Shown in pieces: positions 43,996 through 56,755 of a stretch of 64,000 nucleotides of DNA. Both the position numbers and the translations under genes were made by a program. Origin of the DNA: Pectinophora gossypiella (Eukaryota; Arthropoda; Insecta; Lepidoptera; Gelechiidae); contig NW_026063252.1 in NCBI RefSeq assembly GCF_024362695.1, forward strand, positions 620,001 through 684,000, in the 5' to 3' direction. The number at the start of each line of letters is the position of its first letter. The first letter of the stretch is position 1. The notes below the pieces were generated by a model. The model made no database searches. It saw only the letters and a program-made list of their open reading frames with translations, and was not told the origin of the DNA.

Positions 43996-46900
43996 TTACG
44001 TTAAACTTAAAAGTTCCGATATGATAACGTTATTCGAGAAAGGTTGGTCATTTTCGATTCGGTGCCTGGGTAGTAGTACTTTTATGTCACGTCTTTCGCG
44101 AACGCGACCTAAAGCTACATACAGTTGACCGTGACTAAACATGTCAGATCTAAGATCGACCCCAACGCGACTAATCGTTTGACCCTGGCTCTTGTGAATG
44201 GTCATTGCATAACACACCTGCAATGGGAATTGACGGCGACACATCTCGTAAGGGCTGTTATGTTCTATAGGCGCTTTAAAAAGAATTCGAGGGATCAAAT
44301 AATCTCCTAGTTCACCTTGTTTCCGAACTTTAATAATATATGGAGATGTTTCAACGACTATTACTTTGGTGCCATTTACTAAGCCGTCCGCGAAACTAAG
44401 ATTACGCGTGATTACACAAACACATTCTAATTTTAATTGTAAGTCGAAATCTGGAACACCTTGTGGTCGAAGTGTATGTAAAAATTCGGGACTAAAATAT
44501 ACTTGATCAGCGTTGTCGCTTAAAACTTTGTCTATGGCATAAAAATGTAATACTTCTCCTGGTAGTTTGTCTAAAATAACGGCATTAATTTCTCTAACTG
44601 CATCGTTACGGGTGCATAGAATCGCTCTGAAGGAGCATACGCCTGGCTCAGTAAGAGTAACTTCTGGGAATACAAAATCAATTAAATCTTCTAATTCAGT
44701 AACATAATCAATGGATTCAAGTTGGACTAATTGCAAATCATTATTATTTGTTTCTAATCTAAGAGTAGGTAATAAATTTGAACCCAGTTTTAAAAGAAAA
44801 TCTGCATACTGTGCGTCATCCTTACATCTCTGTGAAGTTACCAAACTAAATTTTTTCAATTGTTTCCAAATAGGTGAAGTTTTTAGTGACGCGTTTAATA
44901 TATCAAAATTCGTTCGTGCTTCTGGGACTACTGGAGGAATTTGACGAAAATCTCCTGCAAAAATAATTATTTTAGAACCAAAAATTTTGTCTGACCTCAT
45001 CAAATCCTGCAATGATCTATTTAATAAATTTATAAGGTATTTATGAGCCATCGGCGCCTCATCATACACAATGAGATTAGAATTATAAATCAATTCAGCT
45101 CTTTGAGTACCATTTGAGATGTTCCAGTATCCGCTATCATCTAATAGATGTAAAGGAAATCTAAACAAGGAATGAGCCGTCATTCCGTTTGTGTAATTTT
45201 GAGCAGCAATTGCAGACGATGCACAGGTTAAAACTATACCTTTAAGGTTACCGCGGATATATGCAGTTATGACCTTCAATAAAAGCGTTTTCCCGGTGCC
45301 GGCGGGACCATCGATAAAAATCGCACAGTTGTTGGATTCTCGGTAAACACTATCAACGCAAAGCTTTTCCACGTAATCGAATACGGCACGTTGATCGGGA
45401 GATAACTGTGGCAACCACTCTTCTACGTATGATTTCAAACTATCTAAATCATATTCAGTGCGTTCCCTATCCAACTCTGTTGACCTATAAACTACTTCCG
45501 GCAAACCTTGTTCTATTAACGAAGTTCCGTGTCTGCGTAGCATTCTATCTATTTGAATGAGGCACATGTTAAACGCGTTTTCTTCGTCATCTGGCACCCT
45601 GTAAAGGAAATCTTCGGCCAATTGACGTTTATACGTGTTCCACAGTGACGCCACTGAGGCACCATTAACAGCCAGCGTTACAAAAAAGCTACGAAGTCGT
45701 GGTCCGGTTAAAAAAGTGGAAGCTTCTTCCATAGCCCGTTCATATTCGACTGCGTCGTCCGCAAGTCCTACGAATTTGGCAGCTTCTTGAAAAGTTGTGC
45801 AATTTGGACCTCCAATTTGAAGTAAATCCGCGAAACTACGACAAGGGTAAACACTTAAAAGAAGTCTTAAAAAGAACTGTTCACCTCTGTTCGGCGCGAC
45901 CCAAAATAGACGCGCGACGAGCTCACCCCGCATTCTCCGCGTAAGAAATTTGCCGTTTTGCATTTGCACCGCCTGAACTGTCTTTAAACAAGGATCTTTC
46001 GCATGAATGTTATAATTTTCAAAAAAGTCTAAGTAGGATACCCGATCAAACTCCTCAGTTAAAGGCCTACTGAAATAGTCAAGTAGATCTGAACCTGCAT
46101 TATTAACTGCCTCGTTCGCGTGGCCAGGCTTAAAAAATACCGAATTTTGATCGGGCAAATGTACTGTTAACATTTTTACCGTAGGGTTCCTAGCTACAAT
46201 ATCAAATTCGAGAACACGCCACGCTGCTTCGCTAGAACTAATATATCGCTTAGTGACATATTGTTCGATTTCATCCTCACGATGTTCTTCATCAACAACG
46301 GCAATACGGGCTTCATCAGGTCCTTTTGTCATATATTTAAATAAATACTTAATTATAGCACGCTGTGTGGACACTTCTAAATTTATGTGAGCATCATATT
46401 TTAGGAGAAGAGCAGGATTATAAGGAACGACCCACAAATCATTAACTATTACGTCTCTGCCGCGATATTTAATAATCGCCTGATTTTTACTATTGCGACG
46501 TAAATGTATAAAACCTCTATCGTCACTGAAGGTGACTGGTGTTTCTTTTTTTGGAAAATATTTTAAACAGTTTTTTTTCTCACTATTCCAACACGGCAAA
46601 TTAGTTCGGTAAGGAGGGCCGCATGGACCGTGTATCATGTGATCCATGACAACTTTGTATAATAAAGTTTGTGCTGGATCGGGTATGGTAGCTCGAACAA
46701 ACTTATCAATATCCAGACTTTCTACTGGTCCACCACCTTCTACTCTAAAAGCAATATGCGCATGTGGTAGTCCTCTTTTTTGGAACTCTATAACATGCAT
46801 TATATAAACAATTTTTCCGAACCATTTACCCGATTTTAAATCTTTTAATAACTCTCCGAGTTTTAAGTTGAAAACTCGAGCACAAGTAAGGGGGTCTTTT

Positions 46901-49900
46901 GATCGACCTGATAATGTTGAATTTTTTATTTCAGGCCAGTTGGGGTTACATGTTAAAGTTAAAAAATATGATGGTGGACCTAACCTGTTTACCATTGCTA
47001 TAGCATCCAGGTATTTCTTTTTCATGTATCGTGGACCCCCTGTGAATGAGCTAGGTAAATAAATTTTACCAGGTTCTACTCCACCTTCTCCTAAAATAAA
47101 CTCGTCATTAATTAATTCTTGGAGTGGAGCTACTCTTAGCCTGTTTTGTTGTTTTGTTTGGCTATTTTTCAAAAACCGCAAGCGTTCTTCTAAAATTCTA
47201 CAAAACATATCGACTAACCACTCTTCAGATAAACGACCAAATATGCTAAATCGCGATTCGGATAAAAGTAAACAACGGACATATTTAACCTGATTAAGCT
47301 TATTGCCCTTATTATCTCTCATATCTGGATGCCAACCAGTATTTCCGTGAGGATATAAGAGAGGATACTGGAAAGTCTCGTATAAGGAATCCATTATATC
47401 TATTGTTCGAGGCCTACCGTCTGCTATCTTTTTGACTACAATACAGCGTGGAGAAAAATCTTCGCGGTCTGTACTAATAATTGCGGCAATTTCTTGACCA
47501 ACAGGTTGATCTCCGAGGATGTTACCGTGAGTCGCACGAGTAGTTTTTTCGAACTTCAAGAAAGCTTCTGATGATTCCTCTAAACTTAACCTTCTAAAAC
47601 AGTTTATATATGGATTAACTGTGTGCATGAACCCTGTAATCATTCGAACTACCGTTTTATCTAAACTTAATTCGCTAGCTAAACTCTCTCTCTCGCTACT
47701 GTCATTTATGTAAAAATTAATATTATTCGGACTTTCATTGTAAGACAAATCAAAGATACGGTGGTAAATACGTCCTTGAATTTTTAGAAAAGATATACCT
47801 TCTGGATGATGGTAACCGTGGGAAACACCTAATGCCGAAAATGCAAAAATATTATTGTAAGCGCGTGGTCTATTTAAAAAAGCTGGATTTGTATAAAATT
47901 CTTCGTTTAATGGGAGAAAATTCTGAACGTTATAATCTCCTGAATGACAACACCATTGTCGACGAGATTTCTCTTCTTCGAACAATGGAGCATTACAATT
48001 TGGACATCTATATGTCTTATCAGACAGTAGCGACGTATTTTTTAAATTATATAATCTAATAATATTAAGTTCGTGTCCCTGTTTTTCACCTATTAAATTT
48101 TTTGAATATCTCAGCGGCGTTTCTATGTTACGACTATTCTCTGTGTATTTTCGTGCTGCTTTTTTGATGATTTCGGGGTGGAGCTCGTTATAACGTTGGA
48201 CGGCCTCGCGATGAACGTCTGGGTTGTTCTCGTTGTAACGTTGAACGGCTTCGCGGTTAACGTCTGGATTGCGTTCGTTATACCGTTGAACGGCCGCGCG
48301 ATGAACGTCTGGGTTGTTCTCGTTGTAACGTTGAACGGCCTCGCGGTTAACGTCTGGATTGCGTTCGTTATACCGTTGAACGGACTCGCGGTGAATGTTT
48401 GGATTGCGTTCGTTATACCGTTGAACTGCCTTGCGATTAACAGCGGGGTTTTTCGTTGTATATTTCCTTACAGCTTCGCGATGCGCGTTTTCTGTATTCG
48501 GTTTCGGTCCGCGTTTCTGTTTTTTGGGTCGGCCGCCTTTATTTTTAACGCATTGGTTTTCGGCTTGATTACCAATTCTTTCTAATAGAACAACTGGTTT
48601 TAAAATTGACAATTTCAAATCATTTGTAGTGTCATAAACATCTACAGGATTTGTATCAACTTTCAATTTACTATCTAAATTTTGCACAGAGGTTTTAATC
48701 GGGGTCAGTGTTGACTGATAGTTTATCAAAATAGAATCTAAAGTTTGATTCACATGTAATGGTGATGATATTAAATCTATTAAAATGGACTGTGACGTTT
48801 CGGAACTAACCTGGGTTTCATTTTGCCACATAAGGTCGTCATTTAATACTCTTAATCGAGTTAATGAGTATTCGGATCCGTCGTAAATTTCATTCGCGAG
48901 TAAAAGTTTTGCTAGCGCTTCGGTTGAATGACATTTAAATAAACGTGCTACGTAAGGACCGTCCTCTGGTTTACCCCTTCCTATGTTAATGTTTTTGCTG
49001 TTAACCGCATGGCTGTTAAAGAAATAATATTCACCATTAAAACGCCAAAAACTAAAAGTATAACCCTGACCCGTAAACAATATGCTATCCGTACTGTCGT
49101 TGTGATTTGAATTGTTTACATTATAAGCAAATTCTGAATCAACAGTATAGTCATTAGTATTAAAAAATACTCTGTTGTCCAAAATATTCTTTAACGTTAA
49201 TAAACCTACGTCTTTATTCGCGGGAGTTGTAGGATACGTATTAGAAATGATCCAGTTGTCCTCCATGCTAACTATATTTACGACGTTACTCCCGACGCGA
49301 AGCTCATTGGGTAATTCATCTGGCATAAAATAACTGACACCCCTCTGAAGTAAATATTTTAACTGCATGTAAAGTGCATCCCCCATTTTTAAAATTTTAT
49401 CAATTTCGGCAGTAGTGAAAGATGCGCGATTATGGAAAACAGAATAAATTGAAGCGCATGCTGAGATAACCGTACATTGCGAATTGTTACCTTCATACAT
49501 ATCGGAGCCTTGGTGTGTTAGACCTAAGGAATCAGGAAATGTTAGATATTAATTTATTTAATAGATAAGGTAAAACACTCTTTTATTGACTCCCCTCCTG
49601 ACTTTATTAGGAAAAAATAAAGAATATTTTAATATATTCCGTGCTATCCAAAAAATAATATGGTTCTAGATAATAAACATTTTTTTTACAAACCACTTTA
49701 AGCGCCGTAACCATAGTGTGAACATTAAAATTTGAACTTACGGTGCCGAAAAATGATTAAACCGTACCAATCATTTAAGGTGCTAATAATTAGTCAGTTT
49801 ACCCTACGTAGGTACTTAAAATATCAATTATCAATATTATCATTCTCCAACAATCTAGTTTTTAATAAAAAATAAATAATTCAGGGAATGCAATAATTAT

Positions 49901-52900
49901 TATATGAGTTTTAAGTTACCTACCTAATATTAAAATAATAATAAACTACGCATACTTAAATACATTTTCAATCGGATCAATAAAACTAAGTAATTTTTAA
50001 TTGTTGTCTTGATTTTTTTAATAAGTAGTTAAAATGGCATTCGTTTAAGCACTTGCACACAGTGCCACCAGCTCGTGCCGCACAAAGCCGCCGCCGAGCA
50101 TCATTTCAGTCGCGACAGTCATGTAGAGCACACTTTGTGGTTGAACAAAGGTCGATGAATTAAGTCGGCAACATTGCCATCGTAGCTGTGGCTGAAGTGA
50201 CAAAAATACGAGACTTTACAATATAGAAAATAGCTAAGCAACTTTCTCGAAAAAATACATACTTAAGATTACGCCTATTTTCCGTTGGGATCGGCCACGC
50301 AATTCCACTTACTACGATCCTGACACACCACTTCGCTTCTACCACTACGTTTTGTCAATTCTCTTCACTACATTTTCTTTCACAACAGTCCCTTATCACA
50401 CTATTTTATCATTCAAAGTTATCCCACTTATACTTCTCAACGTTCTCATAAGTAACCTTTTGACTGACAGTTTTAATAAAATATTAAGCAATTAATTACA
50501 TCATTGTAACATAAATATTTAATTCAGGTACCTAATAAACTGACTTTAAGACCACTCTCATTCATATTCGGATAGACACCGAGAGGGTGCCGTACCGGTA
50601 TACAAACATTGAAGTCAATTGATGTAACGCAACGCAAACCCTCGTTATAAAATATTTAGAAGACATGTCGATTTATTACACTGCACTTGACTTTAAGTAA
50701 CCCTTACTTAAATAAAGGATTATACAGTCTGTTCTCTGCCTACCCCAATAGAAAATAGGCGAGATATTTTGTATGTACGCAATGCAGCACTCTAGTGACG
50801 GAATATTTCGAAGATTTAATTTTTTTGTTCTTTTGATCTTGTTGCATCATAGTGTGAGATTATTTCAGACTAATATAGGTGAAGTATGTATGTTTGTCTA
50901 ACCAAGCAATTGCGATTTGGACTCGTGCTCCTAAGGTTTCGTCCACAGAAAAGATTAGTAAAAGAAAATGCTGATGGCGAAATTCAAGTATCTAGATATA
51001 AGACGATTGAGTTGAACATCACTTAAGCTATAGGCATCAAATAAAGAATAATACTACGTTAGAATGGTCTGTCTCGCTCGACGTGTATCTACGTATGATA
51101 CGTATACATACTTACATACACAGAATTTTCCCTAATCTTTTCTGTGAACGGAATCTTAGGTACATATGTATACAAATAATAATATAGTATAATAACGTAG
51201 TATATTATACCTACATTATATTTTTACTGTATTTTATACAGGATTGTGGAGGTATGGTATTTTTGTATACACTCATTGTATTCGGCGTTTTCCATAACTT
51301 TAGACAGCTATAAATTAATAAACAAAAAAAAAAAAATAAATAATATTAATACGCCAGTGACCAGGCCACGCCAGGCCAGTGACCTTCGTCAACAAAACAC
51401 TGGAATATAACATGTCTTATAATTTGTTTAATGTATGTAGTGTCCGACACACCCTTGATCGTTTTCCAAATGTATGTAGTGTCCGACACACCCTTGACCG
51501 TTTTCCAATTGTCTTTAATTTACGCTCAAACCATTAGTAATCATACTTACTTAAACTCTAAGCCCCTATTAGTATAGTCGAAACACAAAATTCCTAAGTA
51601 TTAACTGTTTTTCAACCATAAGTTGTAAATTTCTAAACCAATTTTGATGAAACTTGCATTATTTCCTATGTTGGACGATACTTAATCCCATAAACAAACA
51701 TTATTGCAATACGATTTGTTGTTTCTAAGAAATGCATGGACAAACATACAGGCATAATATGGAAAATTTGGCACACATTACGATATACAATATGGGTGAA
51801 ATTGATAACCTTTTTTTTGAAGTCTGTTAAAAATGGAATTAGTTTCCTTCAGTCCCCACCACATGGTCCTCAAGATACATACCATATCCCTAACCAAATT
51901 CAAAATATAGACAAACATACATACACTCCTTGTCAGTAATTTAAAAAAAAATCTTGTAGACAAATGTTATTATAATAGCAATCAATTATTTTTTTTCAGA
52001 TTAACTAAATAGACCAAAGCTTCAATATCCCTATCTACTTACTAAATAACTTGTTTGATATAATTTTGTTAGTATAAATAGCTGTGTTATATAATTAAGT
52101 AGGTAACTTTATAATAATTTTGTTACCTAATTACTTATTTCTATAATTCTTAGATATTTTAATATCTTATAATATTATTATAAGATTGGTTACTGTTGTA
52201 TTTAACTATCTGTAGTAACTTGTCACTTTGGATAAAATACACCACTTCTTCTACACATAAAACAGACATAGGTATTTAGGTAGTTGATATTAGAGAAAGG
52301 TTTAACTTTTCACACAGAATATTAAGAGAGTGGCTGCTATAGCATAGAATAAGTAATAATACTACGGTCATAGGACAACTTTTGTGTGTATTATAATTTG
52401 TTACAGACCTACTTATTACAGGTCATCTAATGAGTTTTGTTACTGTTGTGCTATAACATGTCAAACCAGAATCACACTCGGATTGTTATAATTAAAAAAG
52501 GATTCAATCTTATTATTATTTTATCTATAGTGTTATGATCTCCATCTAAATTTATCATAGGTTAACTAATTTACTTCATATACCTACCAACCTACTTCAT
52601 TAAATATTCTAAAAAAATATTAATAGCAATTAACTATCGCCTATTCTAGTCACAGCATAAGGGCAATGCAATTGATTTATGTAGGTAGGTACCTAATGCC
52701 TGTTATTAAGTAAAGTTTTTCCATGGCTGATGTCAAGCTTCTATTTTATTAGACATTATAATCATCATAAAATCAATCGATTGTTTCATAAAATGGATTT
52801 AACATAAAAATAAAAAAGTGCATTAGGTATTAAGCTCGTTAAAATCTAAATACTTACCGGCACCGATGCAGGTTGCAGCAGTCTCGTCGTCGACGCGACG

Positions 52901-52948
52901 GCGAAGCATTGCAGAGCACGATGGAATCTCAACGCTTGAACGCTTCAT
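43996..52948 (-). CDS. Helitron Rep-helicase (RepHel) with N-terminal cysteine-protease-like domain, two coding exons
   Basis: The main exon is 49523-43996. From Met 49500 it has 1834 residues without a stop: a protease-like region (NNSQCTVIS with Cys9; YYFFNSHAVN with His about 163), an AT-hook-like GGRPKKQKRGPKP (about 325), eight ~15-residue repeats (NREAVQRYNERNPDV type, about 335-455), a CxxC zinc motif (CPNCNAPL), the Helitron N domain, and a Rep nuclease with the two-His motif (GLPHAHIAF, about 912) and paired Tyr (YLFKYMTKG, about 1050). A PIF1 helicase follows with Walker A (GPAGTGKT, about 1400), DEAPM (about 1478), GDFRQIPPV and IHKSQGQT (about 1773). Upstream, CTAAC, a pyrimidine tract and TTAG precede 49523. 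An exon at 52948-52858 (ATG; MKRSSVEIPSCSAMLRRRVD) ends GCCG|GTAAGT and joins in frame to give GLTHQGSDMYEGNNSQC, about 1872 residues in all. Rep nicks and joins single strands, and the helicase unwinds, in rolling-circle transposition. The upstream exon is inference. Confidence 0.9.
49524..52857 (-). other. Proposed 3.3-kb intron of the Helitron gene, with old repeats
   Basis: It has a GTAAGT donor, a CTAAC branch-like sequence and a TTAG acceptor. No other gene is seen. It contains an old SINE-like piece near 50270-50400 (TTACGCCTATTTTCCGTTGG and CGATCCTGACACACCACTTC), a 39-bp tandem duplication (51431-51508) and many poly-A/T and TAGGTAGGT runs. The short frames in it (for example 51736-51939) look random. 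Confidence 0.5.
51431..51508. repeat. 39-bp tandem duplication
   Basis: Two units of ATGTATGTAGTGTCCGACAC followed by ACCCTTGA(T/C)CGTTTTCCAA, differing at one base. Confidence 0.9.
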
Positions 52949-53300
52949 CTGTAAACAAACCACTACTGTACTATTTGTGTTTATCTAATAGACAATAAAA
53001 TACGAATTATAGCTTTTAAGTAGGTAGGTACTTACCTTTTAATGTTTTCACTTTCATTATGTGAAAAAGAGAAAATCAGTACAGAAAGTTAGACCTTACA
53101 ATTATAATAATTATGTTTATATGGCTAACTTTTTTACGATTCTAAAGATTAGTACCGTATTATATACCTAAATATTTATAAATAATTGTTAAATTATTAA
53201 TAACAAAATCGACTTACCTCGGGAAATCTTGAAATACAAGTGAAAAAACGCTTGTCTTGTCACTTTTTCGCGCCAACGCAACGGTTTGGGTACTGAGTTT
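52949..53300 (-). promoter_or_regulatory. Possible 5' non-coding exon(s) of the Helitron gene
   Basis: On the minus strand a donor-like CCCGAG|GTAAGTCG lies at 53218/53217, a second donor-like AAAAG|GTAAGTAC at 53036, and an acceptor GTTTACAG exactly before the ATG at 52948. This fits a non-coding first exon around 53220-53300. No promoter motif is identifiable by eye. Confidence 0.35.
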
Positions 53301-55765
53301 ACTTTTTTTTTTTTAATTCTGGCAAAGCAGATTCAAACAGCCAATATCGAAAAATATTGAGGTACTTATTTACTTCACTTGGTCGCATAGATGTCGATGG
53401 AATTAATAAATAAGCAATATAAAATCTAATAATAATTGTTTTTGTCACTTCAGTACCATTTAACTTTTTGAAATAAGCAACGAATATTGAGTACCTATTC
53501 TCATTAATTTTTCCATGGTTTTTGACGGGAAAGTTGTTTTCTTTATTGAATAATCTAAATATTTAATATAAAGCGAAGTAGTAATCGAAAAACATTCGCT
53601 TTAGTGTTATTATATCGGAAAAAAATATAATATATTATAATAAGTATAAATAAATATTCAATAAACAAAGTGGTACTATCTATTTTGGCTTCGTGTCAAG
53701 AAACCGCTTCATAACTCAAAAGTTTATGCGGACGTTAAGTTAATTTGTATCACAATGATGGACATTCCAGACTACGTTCTCCAAAAAAAACATAGATAGC
53801 GCTGTGTATCCATGGGCGATGGCGCAAAGAAAACTGGTTAGTAATTTGAGTTTATGGCCCCAGGAAATTAGAATCCCCCTATGTGAGACCGCGACATTTT
53901 AATAGAAAATGAGGCTATGTGGCATAATACCTTAGCGTAACCTGTGGATTCCATTGCCTACTGATTTGAAAAAATTAGAATATTTATTGTTTTTTTTATA
54001 ACAAATTTAACGTAGTATATTTGGCTGTATGGGTTATGTTTCCTCTATGAACAAAATAATCAAAAAAAATAAACGTAGTGTAGTAGGTAGGCACTGGCCT
54101 AAATTGGATATTTATTTTATATGAAGACAAGGCTTAGGCCTATTTTGATCGTGATTTTCGAATATTAAATTACTAAAGTAAAGGCTGTATGGTCTTCTGA
54201 TCTTTGCCTGCCTTATGTATAAGGCGAATTTAAAGAACAATAAGTCAAGAATAGTTATTATTCAATTATTATTTATATTATGGCTGTTTGGCGGGAACGG
54301 GAACGGGACAGTTGCTTTCTTCATTGAATAATCTATATAATTAATACGAAGTGGTGTTTTGTGGTTAATGATCGCATTAAGACAGTCGGAAGACATTCGC
54401 GACAGTGTTATTATATCGGAGTATTCAATAAACAAAGTGTATCTGCTTATTTTCGCTTCGTGCCAGGAAGCCGCTTCCTAACTCGAAAGTTTATGCGGAC
54501 TTTTGAGTTAATTCGTTTGGGGTTCGAAGTAGGAGTCTACTCCGAGGGTGGGGGCTTAGGTTTCATCATCATCACCTTTCATCATTTCATTAATCATAAA
54601 AAAAAATACGTAAGACATGGCTGTATGGGCATAGTTGCCTTTGCTGTACCCTTCGGGGAAAACCAAAACAAAAAAAAAATATTTTTGGTCTCGTTACTGA
54701 AATTCTCTTGATATTTTCCTGTGCTACTTATTTTCTATTTTGTTAGAATTTATAGCTTATAAGTTCATCGAATCGAGCCCTACTTCCCCGTTTTTGTGTC
54801 GACATTCTACTGTAAAAACTTCTAGAACCATTATGTGTTTTGGAAAGAGCTGATATGATAAAAAGTTTGTCTATAATGTGCATTGATAAATTGTAATGTA
54901 AGTAACATACAATCAAATGACACTGTAATTATAAAGTTATTTATTATTTATAGGTGTTAGATGCTGATCGACTTTGTGATACTAACTCATACTCGTACTA
55001 AGAGATGCAAGCAACAATAACAAGTCTCTTGAAGAATGTTCCAGTCGGAGAGCTGGAAACAATTGTGTCTGTATAAGTTGTGGAATATCTTTGGCAAGCA
55101 CTCAAGAAGACAAAATCACAGGCCATAGGCTTATGGAAAAAAGTGATAAGCGGTATTATATAGAAAAACAAATATCTCCGAGACAGGTAATAAAATATTA
55201 AGGATTTTAATTTATGTTGTGAAAGAGACATTTAAAAGTTTTGTGTTTGAATCATAATTGTTATAAGCCAATAATTATGATTAAACATTGTTCTAATTTC
55301 AATTTAATGTTGACAACGTTTCAATTCCATCCTTACACATTAAATAATATTGTTACAATCAGGTATATTCTGCAATATATTATTGTATGTGTATGGGGTG
55401 CCTAATTTATATTTATTGGCTCCATTGGGACGACCAAACTACAATAAATTTTTAAGAACATTCATATTTGCTTTCAGATGCCTGATGGATGCTTGGATTA
55501 AAGATGGATGGTTGTTTGCAGGATGAGCTCACATCAAAAGCATTAATATCTAGTGAACAGTAAAGCTGTGTTAAGTCTCCCATTGTATTGTATGTAGTTA
55601 GTAGGTATTTATGTTCATAGATGTTGGTTGTTAAACTACATATGAGCTTAATCACTTTATATTATTATATCATTAAATAAATAAAAAAAATATGGGTATT
55701 TTTATGTTATTGTTGTTTTTCTATACCTACTTACTAATAATGTAACCATACATCTCATCATCTCC
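53301..55765. other. Non-coding stretch with a ~220-bp duplicated segment
   Basis: 53521-53745 and 54305-54515 share sequence (TTATTGAATAATCTA/TCATTGAATAATCTA, GTGTTATTATATCGGA, TATTCAATAAACAAAGTG, TCGAAAGTTTATGCGGAC vs CAAAAGTTTATGCGGAC). They are direct copies about 780 bases apart. The 116-residue frame at 54361-54711 overlaps the second copy and has no match in the first, so I do not call it a gene. I see no other coding sequence. Confidence 0.6.
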
Positions 55766-55769
55766 TATC

Positions 55770-56005
55770 ACGTAGGTTGTGAGGTGGACAGCCAACTTCA
55801 TCAAGCCCGTTATAGGGTTATTACTGAGCCACCAAAGTCCCCTGACATGCTTTATGTAACAACTATGTATTTACATAAGTAAGTAGTAACCGGGACCAAT
55901 CGCTTCACATGCCATCTGAAGGATCACAAGTCCAAACTGGGTTCGAACCCTGGATAGTGAGCCCGTCAGTCAGCCACTCTGGATCACAGAGACCGAGAGT
56001 ACTTG
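55770..56005 (-). repeat. SINE/MITE-like repeat typical of Lepidoptera
   Basis: It contains GGTTGTGAGGTGGAC, GTAACCGGGACCAA and, on the minus strand, GGGTTCGAACCC, which resembles a pol III B box. I recognise similar text as a dispersed lepidopteran repeat from memory. Bases 56006-56485 beyond it show no gene. Confidence 0.5.
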
Positions 56006-56488
56006 ATTAAGTTGATATTTTATTTAAACTATTTGATTAATTGTAGAAATATTTTGTATGAGTATGAGTTGCACCTACTTACCTATGACATACTTTGAAT
56101 TATATAATAAAACAACATACTTCTAAAAATATATCTATTATTTTTTTAAACAAAATTGTTTCTTTTATATAGATTTTAATGATGTCGTTAAGTGCCATTT
56201 CTACTGATAGGATCTCACAATCAGTGGTTTAGGTAGCAACACTATTCTATACCTACATATCTGATCCATACTGTCTACGGATCCATATAACAATACATAC
56301 CTCTGCCGTCAAATTATATGTTGTCAATAATTAAGAAAAAAGGTATTTATCACGTTAAATCTGGACAGCGCATCTATATTTTTTTTGGAATATAGTTTGA
56401 AAAATATCTCATTAGTTTTCTTATAAAACATTTAAATTACCTATAATGTTCCTGGTGCTGTTTCTAGTACCTACCTACTCAACATCTA

Positions 56489-56753
56489 AGTTACACCTGT
56501 CATTTTCTTCTCAGCTGAAAAGGAAAGGGACAGGTAAACAACGCGAAAAACTTTAGGAATACACGTCAATTTTAGGCAGAAAATTAAAAAGAAAACCTTC
56601 CAAAATTTTATATTGGCCAATAACCCAAAAAAATTCAAGTTAACAGCACACGGCAAAAGAATTGCATATGAACGAGATGCCAATTTTATAATTAACAGTT
56701 GTCAATCATCCGTCCTTTCCTTTTCGGCGGATAAGAAAATGACAGGTGTAACT
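56489..56753. mobile_element. MITE (265 bp) with ~40-bp TIRs and TA duplication
   Basis: The left end reads TA|AGTTACACCTGTCATTTTC and the right end is its complement, ending GGTGTAACT|TA. The inverted similarity continues through GAAAAGGAAAGG. The TA flanks fit a Tc1/mariner-type MITE. The 65-residue frame across it is accidental. Confidence 0.75.
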
Positions 56754-56755
56754 TA

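Noticed and set aside
48178..48585. Plus-strand hydrophobic frame with VVLVVTLNGLAVNVW repeats
   Set aside because: It is the antisense shadow of the 45-bp repeat in the Helitron protein.
54361..54711. Open frame of 116 residues
   Set aside because: It overlaps one copy of a duplicated segment; the other copy has no matching frame. It includes low-complexity sequence and has no recognisable domain.
55900..55980. A tRNA gene, from the TTCGAACCC motif
   Set aside because: Only a B-box-like motif is present; there is no cloverleaf, A box or anticodon stem. It belongs to a SINE-like repeat.
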